In this document: piece after piece, positions 1-7,535 of the stretch
How positions within the stretch are numbered: position 1 is the stretch's first letter
Layout: each line of letters opens with the position of its first letter
DNA from: Methylophilaceae bacterium UBA5127
Lineage (GTDB): Bacteria > Pseudomonadota > Gammaproteobacteria > Burkholderiales > Methylophilaceae
Assembly (NCBI GenBank): GCA_002414145.1
Contig: DHYP01000039.1
Coordinates: forward strand, 414 to 8,833
Reading direction: 5' to 3'
DNA length: 8,420 nt
Translations under genes and position numbers: made by a program
Notes under the pieces: model-generated
The model's database searches: none
What the model saw: only the letters and a program-made list of their open reading frames with translations
What the model was told of the DNA's origin: nothing

Positions 1-62
1 AAGCAGGCAGTCCAGAAGCCAAGCTTTACACCGATTTTCTCATCGAAAAAGATTGGGGCTAA
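1..62 (+). CDS. C-terminal end of an unidentified gene (partial)
   Basis: An open frame enters from the left edge (first full codon at 3) and ends with TAA at 60-62. The visible 19 residues end in YTDFLIEKDWG. That is too little to name a family, and I do not recognise it. The stop lies one base before the apeB ATG, and the GGGG that probably serves as the apeB ribosome binding site (55-58) lies inside this frame. This suggests a co-transcribed upstream gene. It is supported mainly by the tight spacing and the lack of stops; such a short frame could also be open by chance. Confidence 0.55.
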   Translation, partial: AGSPEAKLYTDFLIEKDWG

Positions 63-63
63 C

Positions 64-1356
64 ATGACCGCTCCCCAACATGCGCAAGCTTTGCTCGACT
101 ATATCGATGCCAGCCCCAGCCCGTGGCACGTGGTGAACACTACCGCCAGCAAGCTAAAATCGCAAGGGTTTACCGAGCTGGGTGAGGTCAGCGCATGGCA
201 ATTGCGCACGGGCGGCAAATATTTCGTGGTGCGTGATGGCGGCTCAATTATCGCGTTTGTACTCGGTCAACACCCCATCGCAGAAGCCAGTTTTCGCATT
301 GTCGGTGCGCATACCGATTCCCCCAGTTTGCGCCTCAAACCCAAAGCCGCATTTTCCAGCCAAGGCATGGCGCAATTGAGCGTGGAAGTGTATGGCGGGC
401 CGATTTTAGCGACGTTTACCGACCGTGATTTGAGCCTTGCAGGCCGAGTCACCGTTCGTAAAGGCAAAGCCTTTGAGACCAAGCTGATCAAGCTGGATGA
501 ACCAATTGCCCGCCTGCCTAATCTTGCCATCCACATGAACCGTGAGGTAAACGACAAAGGCTTGGTGCTCAACAAGCAGAACGGCTTGCCGCTGATTTTT
601 GGCTTTGCGGCGAATACTGCCGAAGCGCATCAAGCGCTCATCGCAACGCTGGCAAGCAAGCTGCAAGTGGCGGCAGACGATATTTTGACTTGGGATTTAG
701 CGCTTTACGACACGCAAAAAGGCGTGCTGTGGGGCATCAGTCAAGAATTTATCGCCAATAGTCAGCTCGATAATTTGGCCTCTTGCCATGCCGCATTAGA
801 GGCTTTAATGGCGACCAAACAACCGCAAGCCACCAGCATCTGCGCCTTGTTCGATCATGAAGAAGTTGGCTCGGAAAGCGCCACTGGCGCGAGCGGTAGC
901 TTTTTGCTGGATGTGATTGCACGCATTTGCGCTGCCACCCAAACCAGTAATGAAGATAAATTACGCGCCTTTGCCAATAGCTTTTTTATCAGCGCCGACA
1001 TGGCACACGCCTTTCACCCCAATCACGCTGGCAGTTACGAACCCTGCCACCATGTGTTGGTGAACCAAGGCCCCGTTATCAAAACCAATGCCAGTCAACG
1101 CTACAGCACCAACGCGCAAACCGCCGCACGCTTCATTCAACTATGCGAGCAAGCGGGCGTGCCGTATCAACAATATGCACATCGTAGTGATTTAGGCTGC
1201 GGCAGCACCATCGGACCAATTCTCGCCGCGCAACTCGGCATGCCTACCGTCGATGTCGGCAACCCGATGTGGGCGATGCACAGCATCCGCGAAAGCGCAG
1301 GCGTGCTGGATCACGGCTATTTGATTGCTGTGCTGAAACAGCATTTCCGAAGCTAA
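64..1356 (+). CDS. apeB: M18 family aminopeptidase ApeB
   Basis: A 430-residue cytoplasmic metallo-aminopeptidase of peptidase family M18 (aspartyl aminopeptidase type), which removes N-terminal residues, typically acidic ones, from peptides. The family's dinuclear metal site is complete by alignment to the known enzymes: H83 in HTDSP, D235 in SQLDNL, E267 in DHEEVGS (E266 as the likely general base), D312 in SADMAHAFHPN and H406 in MWAMHSIRE. The conserved RSDLGCGSTIGPI segment (374-386) is present too. There is no signal peptide, and length is normal for bacterial members. The ATG follows GGGG (55-58) by five bases, and the preceding frame stops one base earlier, so it is probably the second gene of an operon. 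The gene looks richer in G and C than the permease that follows. The substrate preference cannot be read from sequence. Confidence 0.95.
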   Translation: MTAPQHAQALLDYIDASPSPWHVVNTTASKLKSQGFTELGEVSAWQLRTGGKYFVVRDGGSIIAFVLGQHPIAEASFRIVGAHTDSPSLRLKPKAAFSSQGMAQLSVEVYGGPILATFTDRDLSLAGRVTVRKGKAFETKLIKLDEPIARLPNLAIHMNREVNDKGLVLNKQNGLPLIFGFAANTAEAHQALIATLASKLQVAADDILTWDLALYDTQKGVLWGISQEFIANSQLDNLASCHAALEALMATKQPQATSICALFDHEEVGSESATGASGSFLLDVIARICAATQTSNEDKLRAFANSFFISADMAHAFHPNHAGSYEPCHHVLVNQGPVIKTNASQRYSTNAQTAARFIQLCEQAGVPYQQYAHRSDLGCGSTIGPILAAQLGMPTVDVGNPMWAMHSIRESAGVLDHGYLIAVLKQHFRS

Positions 1357-1449
1357 CAACCATTCTCATAAACTTGTCATAAATGCTGTGTTTTCATTGA
1401 CGGTCACGCATGAAATGTTTACGCTTGCTAAAAACAAGGAGAACTCAAT

Positions 1450-2856
1450 ATGTTGCAACAGCTTTTACGCACAAAACCCATAGTAGGTCATCATACCGAT
1501 ACAGGTCTTAAAAAATGCCTATCTGCTTTTGACCTTGCTTTACTTGGCATTGGCTGCGCAATTGGCACTGGCATTTTTGTACTCACTGGCATTGCAGCCG
1601 CCACACAATCTGGTCCTGCTGTTGTACTCTCATTTGTATTTGCAGGCATTGCTTCTGCCTTTGCGGCGTTATCGTATGCAGAGCTCGCGGCTTCCATTGG
1701 TGGATCTGGTAGTGCTTATGGCTATAGTTATGTAGCATTTGGTGAGTTTATTGCATGGTTGATGGGCTGGATTTTATTACTAGAGTATGGTGTAGGGGCA
1801 GCTGCGGTCGCTAACGGATGGGCGGGTTATTTTATCAATACACTTGCGAACTTCAATATCGTGCTTCCAGAACATCTCACCAAAGCACCCATGATGGGTG
1901 GCATCATCAACTTACCTGCCTTTGGCATTATTTGGCTGCTGACTATTCTGCTTGTGATTGGCGTGAAAGAAAGTGCACGTTTTAACAACATTATTGTTGC
2001 CATTAAACTTTCCACAATCGCAATATTCATTGCACTAGCGATTGGTAATCTGAACACAGATTATTGGCATCCATTTATGCCGTTTGGTTGGTTCGACACA
2101 CTCGATACAGGAAAAAATATTGGTGTGCTAGCTGGTGCCTCTCTCGTATTTTTTGCATATTTTGGCTTTGATGCGGTGTCTACAGCAGCCGAAGAGTCTA
2201 AAAACCCACAACGCGACTTGCCCATAGGCCTACTCGCCTCTCTCGCATTTTGCACTATTGTTTATATTATTGTCTCTGGCTTGCTCACTGGTATCGTACC
2301 ATATACAGAACTTAACACGGCTTCTCCAGTGGCTTACGCACTGAGTAAGCTTGGTTATACTTGGTCATCCACCTTGGTAGCAACGGGTGTTCTAGCAGGA
2401 CTGATTACTGTGCTATTGGTATTGTTATATGGCTTAACGCGCATTTTATTTTCCATGAGCCGAGATGGTTTAATTTCACCAATTTTTTCAAAAATCAACC
2501 CGGACCGTCAAACGCCTACCAATATCATTTTAATGTGTGGAGCAGTGGTATCGTTAGTGGCTGGATTTATACCGCTAGGAGAATTAGCAGAAACCGTGAA
2601 TATCGGCACGTTAGCCAGCTTTGTCATGGTGTGTGTGGGTGTCATCGTACTGCGCATACGCCACCCTGAGTTACCACGTCCATTTAAAAACCCATGGAAC
2701 CCTTTGATTCCGGTATTAGGCATTTTTTCTTGTGGCGCACTGATGACATTTTTACCTGCTGCAACATGGCATCGGTTCTTACTGTGGATTGCTGCTGGTG
2801 TAGTATTTTATTTTATCTATTCAATACACCACAGCAAATTGAAAACGCGCAAGTAG
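1450..2856 (+). CDS. APC-superfamily amino acid permease (CAT/YfnA-like)
   Basis: A 468-residue inner-membrane secondary transporter of the amino acid-polyamine-cation superfamily, closest in style to the cationic amino acid transporter branch (YfnA and relatives). About twelve hydrophobic segments can be seen, roughly at 27-49, 55-77, 96-120, 156-173, 178-200, 225-246, 261-284, 308-335, 358-375, 384-403, 417-437 and 441-460. The unwound first helix carries the substrate-site signature IGCAIGTGIF (34-43), and helix 6 has FFAYFGFDAVSTAAEE (234-249) followed by the usual NPQRDLP (252-258). The start is well set: AAGGAG at 1436-1441, eight bases before the ATG. The 93-bp gap after apeB has only a poor promoter candidate (TTGACG at 1397-1402, TACGCT at 1420-1425) and no clear terminator, so read-through from apeB is possible. 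The substrate is unknown; naming a specific amino acid would be a guess. Confidence 0.9.
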   Translation: MLQQLLRTKPIVGHHTDTGLKKCLSAFDLALLGIGCAIGTGIFVLTGIAAATQSGPAVVLSFVFAGIASAFAALSYAELAASIGGSGSAYGYSYVAFGEFIAWLMGWILLLEYGVGAAAVANGWAGYFINTLANFNIVLPEHLTKAPMMGGIINLPAFGIIWLLTILLVIGVKESARFNNIIVAIKLSTIAIFIALAIGNLNTDYWHPFMPFGWFDTLDTGKNIGVLAGASLVFFAYFGFDAVSTAAEESKNPQRDLPIGLLASLAFCTIVYIIVSGLLTGIVPYTELNTASPVAYALSKLGYTWSSTLVATGVLAGLITVLLVLLYGLTRILFSMSRDGLISPIFSKINPDRQTPTNIILMCGAVVSLVAGFIPLGELAETVNIGTLASFVMVCVGVIVLRIRHPELPRPFKNPWNPLIPVLGIFSCGALMTFLPAATWHRFLLWIAAGVVFYFIYSIHHSKLKTRK

Positions 2857-2873
2857 TCAATTTAGAAAACAAA

Positions 2874-2900
2874 AAAAGCCAGCTTTTTGAGCTGGCTTTT
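2874..2900. terminator. Bidirectional intrinsic terminator
   Basis: A perfect 11-bp inverted repeat (AAAAGCCAGCT and AGCTGGCTTTT) encloses a five-base loop TTTTG. The A-run before the left arm (from 2871) and the T-run ending the right arm give a U-tract on both strands. It lies between the permease stop (2856) and the stop of the convergent cytochrome gene (2918), so it can end both transcripts. Confidence 0.9.
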
Positions 2901-2917
2901 GACTGTCCATCACTAGA

Positions 2918-3235
2918 TTATAGTGACAAAACCCATTGAACGATAGTTTTAATATCTTCGTCTTTCACTTGTGGGCTGTTTGCTGGCATTGGAATATTAC
3001 CCCAAACACCACTACCACCCGCTTTTACTTTAGCTACCAATTTAGCTTCTGCTGTTTTGTCACCTTTGTACTTAGCCGCAACATCTTTATATGCTGGGCC
3101 TAATACTTTTTTATCCACGCTATGACATGCTAAACAGCCACTTTTTTGAGCCAATGCCATGCCTGCATCTGCAGCATTGACTTGGCCAGCCAATAACATG
3201 GTGGTCGCTGCGATTGTTGATAATAAAACTTTCAT
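2918..3235 (-). CDS. Small periplasmic class I cytochrome c
   Basis: A 105-residue secreted monohaem cytochrome c. It starts with a Sec signal peptide (MKVLL, hydrophobic stretch to about 17, likely cleavage after VNA at 21). The haem attachment motif CLACH is at 34-38 with H38 as axial ligand. LGPAYKDVAAKY follows as in the c8/c551-type family, and M83 in NIPMPAN is the probable sixth ligand. The C-terminal helix ends IVQWVLSL. It most likely shuttles electrons between periplasmic dehydrogenases or the bc1 complex and a terminal oxidase or reductase; its partner is not in the window. I chose the ATG at 3235 rather than the in-frame one at 3259 because AAGGAG lies five bases upstream and the signal peptide begins there. 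It has its own promoter candidate and a shared terminator, so it is probably monocistronic. Confidence 0.93.
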   Translation of the reverse strand: MKVLLSTIAATTMLLAGQVNAADAGMALAQKSGCLACHSVDKKVLGPAYKDVAAKYKGDKTAEAKLVAKVKAGGSGVWGNIPMPANSPQVKDEDIKTIVQWVLSL

Positions 3236-3240
3236 GCTAT

Positions 3241-3246
3241 CTCCTT
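3241..3246 (-). promoter_or_regulatory. Ribosome binding site deciding the cytochrome c start
   Basis: AAGGAG on the minus strand, five bases before the ATG at 3235. It supports this start over the in-frame ATG at 3259, which would add eight residues before the signal peptide. Confidence 0.85.
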
Positions 3247-3296
3247 GAATTACCGTCAAATTTACACTACAAAATCAAACCCGCTTTGCAGGCAGC

Positions 3297-3324
3297 ATCA
3301 TACCTATAATTTAAAAATCCACAA
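3297..3324 (-). promoter_or_regulatory. Candidate sigma-70 promoter of the cytochrome c gene
   Basis: On the minus strand TTGTGG (3319-3324) and TATGAT (3297-3302) are separated by 16 bases, giving a start near 3290 and a leader of about 55 bases before the ATG at 3235. The -10 is one mismatch from consensus; the -35 is two mismatches off. The rest of the gap between this gene and the mutarotase (3325-3468) is AT-rich, with a run of nine T (3430-3438), and shows no gene or convincing terminator. Confidence 0.45.
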
Positions 3325-3468
3325 TAGCTTGATCAGATTTTTTATTGCTATCTGTGCTGAAACCACCCTCGCTCAACCTGAACGTATGCGCTTGCATATC
3401 AGTTGACAACTTTACTTAATATTTATAACTTTTTTTTTAAAAATAATATCGTAAACGTAGTGACTTGC

Positions 3469-4407
3469 TTAGAGTGTCTCTACATTATATTCCGCAGAAA
3501 AATTATGGGTGCGATTCGGATTAATCACTACCGAGTTTTCCATTGCATTTGCAGACTCTACACATACCATTTTTCGCCACTCATCGCCTTCACCCATATC
3601 TCCCATTGCATGGGCTTTTTCCGCCCCTGGTGTCCACACTACTGTGGTGTTACTACCGGATTTCGATACTCTGATTAAACGATCGAACCCAGCATCGTGA
3701 ATAATACAATCAGCACTATGATTCAGATAGACGCGATCGAACTCTCCACCAAACTTTAACAAGCCATGCTCTACATGACGCTCATACTGGCGCACTTTAT
3801 CTGCATATAAGCATTCTTGTAGTCCTGTAATCCTGATTTTTTCTATATCACTGATATGAAAATAGGTATGAAACGCTTCACCAATCATAAACGGATGTGC
3901 CGCTTTATTGGTAGTGGCAAGATCAATTTTTAATCTGCGGCCAATAGTGAGCATTAATGTCAGCACATAAGGATAAGATAACTGACGATCTGCTTCTGGC
4001 GTTTGTATCATTTGCAAAGCGATTCGGGTAGCACCAGAATAAGTAGAATCTGCATCAATCAGTTGCCATGGAATCACGCGCGCAAAGCCATGCGGACAAA
4101 GTGAACTATCGGTAGGGTGTGCACCAAACCACGGCCAGCAAATCGGCACACCGCCACGGATAGAGCGTCCTTTAACGTACCTTGCATGATCTGAGAGCCA
4201 CAATACTGGATGTTTCTCTTTTTTAGGCTGCCAGTGCATTATGTGCGCACCTTGCAAGGCAATTTTGGCAGTTGCTGAGGGATTATCCACTTCGATGTAC
4301 TGCAAACCATTTTCGTCTTCAGTAATTTTGATATGTGGATGCGCCACCGCATTAGTTAAGTTAACGGGTGTCGCTAACAACATATTATCTATACTTTTGG
4401 TCGCCAT
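3469..4407 (-). CDS. yeaD: D-hexose-6-phosphate mutarotase (YeaD family)
   Basis: A 312-residue cytoplasmic aldose-1-epimerase-fold enzyme expected to interconvert alpha and beta anomers of glucose 6-phosphate or similar hexose 6-phosphates. Family signatures are in order: LQGAHIMHW (51-59), GGVPICWPWFGAH (85-97), PHGFAR (105-110), AFHTYFHISDI (178-188) with H180 as probable catalytic acid, FDRVY (223-227), and VCVESAN (281-287) with E284 as probable catalytic base. Length is slightly above the usual 290-300. The ATG is three bases after the ilvD stop, and the only purine-rich stretch before it (AGAAAGAAAG, within the ilvD end) is a weak ribosome binding site. Translation probably depends on ilvD, and the two genes form one transcript. 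No terminator is evident after its stop. The exact sugar phosphate is inferred from the family. Confidence 0.92.
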   Translation of the reverse strand: MATKSIDNMLLATPVNLTNAVAHPHIKITEDENGLQYIEVDNPSATAKIALQGAHIMHWQPKKEKHPVLWLSDHARYVKGRSIRGGVPICWPWFGAHPTDSSLCPHGFARVIPWQLIDADSTYSGATRIALQMIQTPEADRQLSYPYVLTLMLTIGRRLKIDLATTNKAAHPFMIGEAFHTYFHISDIEKIRITGLQECLYADKVRQYERHVEHGLLKFGGEFDRVYLNHSADCIIHDAGFDRLIRVSKSGSNTTVVWTPGAEKAHAMGDMGEGDEWRKMVCVESANAMENSVVINPNRTHNFSAEYNVETL

Positions 4408-4410
4408 ACT

Positions 4411-6264
4411 TTACTTTCTTTCTATTAGTGAAACATCGCGCACTGCGCCTTTGGCTGCGCTAGTACTCATCGCCGCATACGCACGCAAAGCTGTAGAAAC
4501 ATAGCGCTCACGATTAACCGGCTTCCATGCATCCTTACCTTTTGCTTCCATTTTGCTGCGACGATGTGCCATTTCTTCATCCGAAATTGCAAGATGAATC
4601 GTACGGTTTGGAATGTCAATCTCAATCGCGTCACCCTCTTCTACCAAACCAATCGCTCCTCCTTCGGCTGCTTCAGGCGAAGCATGCCCAATACTTAAGC
4701 CAGATGTTCCACCTGAGAATCTACCATCAGTAAGTAAAGCGCATTGCTTACCTAACCCTTTGGATTTCAAATAGGAAGTTGGGTACAGCATTTCTTGCAT
4801 GCCAGGGCCGCCGCGTGGTCCTTCATAGCGAATCACGACCACATCACCTGCCACAACTTGATCTGCCAAAATGCCCTCAACTGCTGCATCTTGTGACTCA
4901 AAAATACGCGCACGACCCGTAAATTTGAGAATACTGTCATCTACACCAGCCGTTTTAACGATGCAACCATCTAAGGCGATGTTTCCATACAACACAGCCA
5001 AACCACCATCTTGTGAGTAAGCATGGGTTTTGTTGCGAATGCAGCCGTTTTCTCGGTCGGCATCCAACTCTGGCCATAGCATGCTCTGTGAAAATGCAAT
5101 GGTGGTTGGAATCCCGCCTGGTGCCGCGCGGTAAAATTTCTTCACCTCTTCGTCCTGCGTGGTGGTAATGTCCCATTTTTCTAGCGCTGCTGCCAGCGTT
5201 GGGCTATGTACAGTAGGTGTTTCACCATGGATCACACCCGCACGGTTTAGCTCACTTAAAATGCCCATCACACCACCCGCACGATGCACGTCTTCCATAT
5301 GATATTTAGCCGTGGCTGGAGCTACTTTACACACACAAGGTACATGACGCGAAATGCGATCGATGTCTTTCATTGTGAAATCAACACCCGCCTCATGTGC
5401 AGCCGCAAGTAAATGCAGCACGGTATTGGTTGAGCCGCCCATTGCCACATCTAAGCTCATGGCGTTCTCAAAGGCTTTAAAATTGGCAATCGAGCGTGGC
5501 AAAACAGAGTAGTCGTCTTGCTCATAATGGCGCTTGGTAACTTCAACTATCAACCGACCCGCTTGCAAGAATAGTTGCTTACGGGCTGCATGGGTAGCAA
5601 GTGTGGATCCATTGCCAGGCAAGCTTAATCCCAAAGCCTCAGTCAAACAGTTCATAGAGTTCGCAGTAAACATGCCTGAGCAAGAACCGCAAGTGGGGCA
5701 AGCTGAGCGCTCTATTGCTTCAGACTCTGCGTCGCTGATTTTGCTATCTGCGGCAGCAACCATAGCATCGACCAAATCGAGTTTGTGTGCGTTGCCTTGC
5801 CAATTGACTTTACCAGCTTCCATTGGGCCGCCTGATACAAACACTACAGGAATGTTGAGACGCAATGCCGCCATGAGCATGCCTGGTGTGATTTTGTCAC
5901 AGTTTGAGATACATACCAGTGCATCTGCGCAGTGCGCGTTGACCATGTATTCCACGCTGTCGGCAATTAAATCGCGGCTAGGTAAACTGTAAAGCATACC
6001 GCCGTGACCCATTGCAATACCGTCATCCACCGCAATGGTGTTGAACTCTTTTGCCACGCCACCTGCTTTTTCAATCTCGCGCGCCACCAACTGCCCCATG
6101 TCTTTTAAATGCACATGTCCTGGTACAAATTGGGTGAAAGAGTTTGCAACAGCGATAATGGGTTTAGAAAAATCTTCCTCTTTCATCCCCGTGGCGCGCC
6201 ACAAGGCACGGGCGCCCGCCATGTTACGGCCTTGGGTGGTGGTATGAGAACGATAAACTGGCAT
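4411..6264 (-). CDS. ilvD: Dihydroxy-acid dehydratase IlvD
   Basis: A 617-residue cytoplasmic iron-sulfur enzyme converting 2,3-dihydroxy-isovalerate and 2,3-dihydroxy-3-methylvalerate to the 2-keto acids that precede valine, isoleucine and leucine. It is collinear with E. coli IlvD (616 residues), and the functional residues fall at the same numbers: cluster cysteines C122 (NCDK) and C195 (CGSCSGMF), Mg ligands D81, D123 and E491, carbamylated lysine K124, and S517 in GRFSGGTSG as proton acceptor. The frame is open to an ATG at 6324, but that extension of 20 residues would overlap the divergent promoter region. The ATG at 6264 gives the family N-terminus [17 protein letters not shown] and has AAAAGG six bases upstream. 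It is first in a unit with yeaD; no ilv neighbours or attenuator-like leader peptide are seen. Confidence 0.97.
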   Translation of the reverse strand: MPVYRSHTTTQGRNMAGARALWRATGMKEEDFSKPIIAVANSFTQFVPGHVHLKDMGQLVAREIEKAGGVAKEFNTIAVDDGIAMGHGGMLYSLPSRDLIADSVEYMVNAHCADALVCISNCDKITPGMLMAALRLNIPVVFVSGGPMEAGKVNWQGNAHKLDLVDAMVAAADSKISDAESEAIERSACPTCGSCSGMFTANSMNCLTEALGLSLPGNGSTLATHAARKQLFLQAGRLIVEVTKRHYEQDDYSVLPRSIANFKAFENAMSLDVAMGGSTNTVLHLLAAAHEAGVDFTMKDIDRISRHVPCVCKVAPATAKYHMEDVHRAGGVMGILSELNRAGVIHGETPTVHSPTLAAALEKWDITTTQDEEVKKFYRAAPGGIPTTIAFSQSMLWPELDADRENGCIRNKTHAYSQDGGLAVLYGNIALDGCIVKTAGVDDSILKFTGRARIFESQDAAVEGILADQVVAGDVVVIRYEGPRGGPGMQEMLYPTSYLKSKGLGKQCALLTDGRFSGGTSGLSIGHASPEAAEGGAIGLVEEGDAIEIDIPNRTIHLAISDEEMAHRRSKMEAKGKDAWKPVNRERYVSTALRAYAAMSTSAAKGAVRDVSLIERK

Positions 6265-6328
6265 GACAAACCTTTTAACAAATAATACGTATAATGCATA
6301 ATATTCTACCGTATTCTGAGGCATTTAG
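6265..6328. promoter_or_regulatory. Divergent ilvD/lgt promoter region
   Basis: These 64 bases between the two opposed start codons must hold both promoters unless either gene is read from elsewhere. On plus there is a perfect TATAAT at 6290-6295, placing the lgt start near 6302. The best -35-like match (ATGACA, 6263-6268) is 21 bases away, which is too far. On minus several AT-rich -10-like words overlap the same stretch, and I cannot pick one. The lgt ribosome binding site TGAGG (6317-6321) and that of ilvD (minus-strand AAAAGG, 6271-6276) also lie here. Confidence 0.55.
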
Positions 6329-7117
6329 ATGTTTACTCACCCACAATTTGACCCTGTAGCTATACATATCACCGAAAAATTTGGCATTCATTGGTATGGA
6401 CTGATGTATTTGACTGGGTTTTTGGCATTTTTACTATTAGGTCGCCATCAAATTAAATCTAAACCTTGGTTTAACTGGAATTACCAGATGTTAGATGATG
6501 CTCTATTCTATGGCGCATTAGGTGTCATTTTAGGTGGCCGATTGGGTTATGCTTTGTTCTATCAATTCAGCCATTTTATCGCTCAGCCGCTTGAAATTGT
6601 TAAAGTCTGGCAAGGTGGGATGAGCTTCCACGGTGGCTTTTTGGGAGTGCTTGTTGCGATGTATTTTTTTCACAAAAAGCATCCGCACCCTTGGCTAACA
6701 ATTATGGACTTTATAGCGCCATTGGTTCCTATTGGTCTGGGTGCAGGTCGCATAGGAAACTTTATTAATGGCGAGCTCTGGGGTCGTCCGACAAACAGTG
6801 AATACGGTATGATTTTTCCGCAGGTAGATTTAATTCCCAGACACCCTTCTCAGTTGTATGAGTTTGCTTTAGAAGGCCTGCTGATGTTTAGCATTTTATG
6901 GTGGTTTTCTAGAAAACAAAGGTCTGTAGGTAGCATCTCTGCTTTATTCCTCATACTGTATGGTACGTTTAGATTTACTGTTGAATTCACGCGTCAGCCC
7001 GATGACTTTTTAGGTCTTCTTGAGCTTGGATTAAGCATGGGACAATGGTTGAGCCTACCGATGATAGTGGCTGGCATTTGGATGTATTGGGCTGCTCAGA
7101 AAAAACTGTTTAACTAA
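6329..7117 (+). CDS. lgt: Prolipoprotein diacylglyceryl transferase Lgt
   Basis: A 262-residue inner-membrane enzyme that moves a diacylglyceryl group from phosphatidylglycerol to the lipobox cysteine of prolipoproteins, the first step of lipoprotein maturation. About seven membrane segments are visible (near 20-38, 58-77, 96-114, 123-140, 178-194, 203-220 and 240-256). Key motifs match E. coli Lgt: WYGLMY (22-27), H101 in SFHGG, the signature [16 protein letters not shown] (140-155) with R141 and N144, HPSQLYE (172-178), and Y211 with R215 before EFTRQPD, equivalent to E. coli Y235 and R239. The ATG follows TGAGG by seven bases. It is shorter than the 291-residue E. coli protein but typical in length for betaproteobacteria. 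It stands alone on plus, with no thyA next to it as in enterics. No hairpin terminator is visible after its stop. Confidence 0.97.
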   Translation: MFTHPQFDPVAIHITEKFGIHWYGLMYLTGFLAFLLLGRHQIKSKPWFNWNYQMLDDALFYGALGVILGGRLGYALFYQFSHFIAQPLEIVKVWQGGMSFHGGFLGVLVAMYFFHKKHPHPWLTIMDFIAPLVPIGLGAGRIGNFINGELWGRPTNSEYGMIFPQVDLIPRHPSQLYEFALEGLLMFSILWWFSRKQRSVGSISALFLILYGTFRFTVEFTRQPDDFLGLLELGLSMGQWLSLPMIVAGIWMYWAAQKKLFN

Positions 7118-7186
7118 CATCACCTATTGTTGAAATGCTGACGAAATTCACCATTTACCAACGCACGTTTCATTTCACACAGCCAC

Positions 7187-7235
7187 GAGTTTTTATAAAA
7201 TCATTTAAAATCAATAATTTGGTAAATAAAAACTC
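7187..7235. repeat. 10-bp inverted repeat with 29-bp spacer
   Basis: GAGTTTTTAT (7187-7196) and its exact complement ATAAAAACTC (7226-7235) flank a very AT-rich 29-base spacer. There is no T-tract after the right arm, so it does not read as a terminator. It lies about 50-95 bases upstream of the inferred sigma-54 start near 7283, which is where an enhancer-binding protein could sit. The rest of 7118-7308 holds no gene that I can see. Confidence 0.6.
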
Positions 7236-7256
7236 TTAAACTACTACTCCAAATTT

Positions 7257-7272
7257 AGGCACGTGAATTGCA
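7257..7272 (+). promoter_or_regulatory. Sigma-54 (RpoN) -24/-12 promoter, predicted
   Basis: AGGCACG-TGAA-TTGCA matches the consensus TGGCACG-N4-TTGCA at all but the first base, with invariant GG (7258-7259) and GC (7270-7271) at the required spacing. It is intergenic and points at the small gene beginning at 7309. With the -12 at 7271, transcription would start near 7283, leaving a 26-base leader. Confidence 0.6.
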
Positions 7273-7308
7273 CATTAAAGTTTATCTAAAACCAAGATGT
7301 GTTGATGA

Positions 7309-7503
7309 ATGATGAATTGGCTAAAAAATACAATTAGTAAACTCACTAAAAACAGTGAGCAGACCAACTATATCGTTGCTGAATACCATGCAACCAAAAA
7401 GAAAAAGGTCAAATCTAACGACCCATTAATGAGCGAATTTGAAATTGAAAAGAACGCTACTGGTGAATATATGCAAATTGACAAGTTGCATCAGAAAAAT
7501 TAA
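7309..7503 (+). CDS. Orphan 64-residue basic protein, unknown function
   Basis: A 64-codon frame that I do not recognise. The product is highly charged and lysine-rich, with KKKKVK near residues 30-35, an N-terminal stretch MMNWLKNTISKL that could form an amphipathic helix, and no signal peptide or membrane segment. It is probably cytoplasmic. Two tandem in-frame stops (7303-7308) directly precede the ATG, so the start can only be M1 or M2. No clear Shine-Dalgarno is present, which lowers confidence. In favour are the sigma-54-type promoter 37-52 bases upstream, the intergenic position and the absence of any larger gene on either strand here. It ends 32 bases before the convergent ybdD stop, with no hairpin between. 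It may be a real regulated small protein or a chance frame over a non-coding transcript. Confidence 0.5.
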   Translation: MMNWLKNTISKLTKNSEQTNYIVAEYHATKKKKVKSNDPLMSEFEIEKNATGEYMQIDKLHQKN

Positions 7504-7535
7504 TGCATCGTTTAATACCTGCTCTTAACGCAAGC

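Noticed and set aside
3324..3352. ATAGC ... GCTAT inverted repeat upstream of the cytochrome promoter
   Set aside because: Five-base arms in AT-rich DNA are expected by chance; no match to a known regulator site such as FNR.
3381..3398. Small hairpin TATGC-GCTT-GCATA between the mutarotase and cytochrome genes
   Set aside because: The stem is only five pairs with no following T-run on either strand, so it does not qualify as a terminator.
3403..3678. Plus-strand open frame antisense to the end of the mutarotase gene, preceded by TTGACA at 3403-3408
   Set aside because: Most of it lies opposite the well-supported mutarotase. The TTGACA has no -10 at good spacing (TATAAC after 15 bases only), and the product is unlike any known protein.
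5534..5992. 152-codon plus-strand frame inside ilvD
   Set aside because: Shadow of ilvD on the opposite strand; no ribosome binding site or family resemblance.
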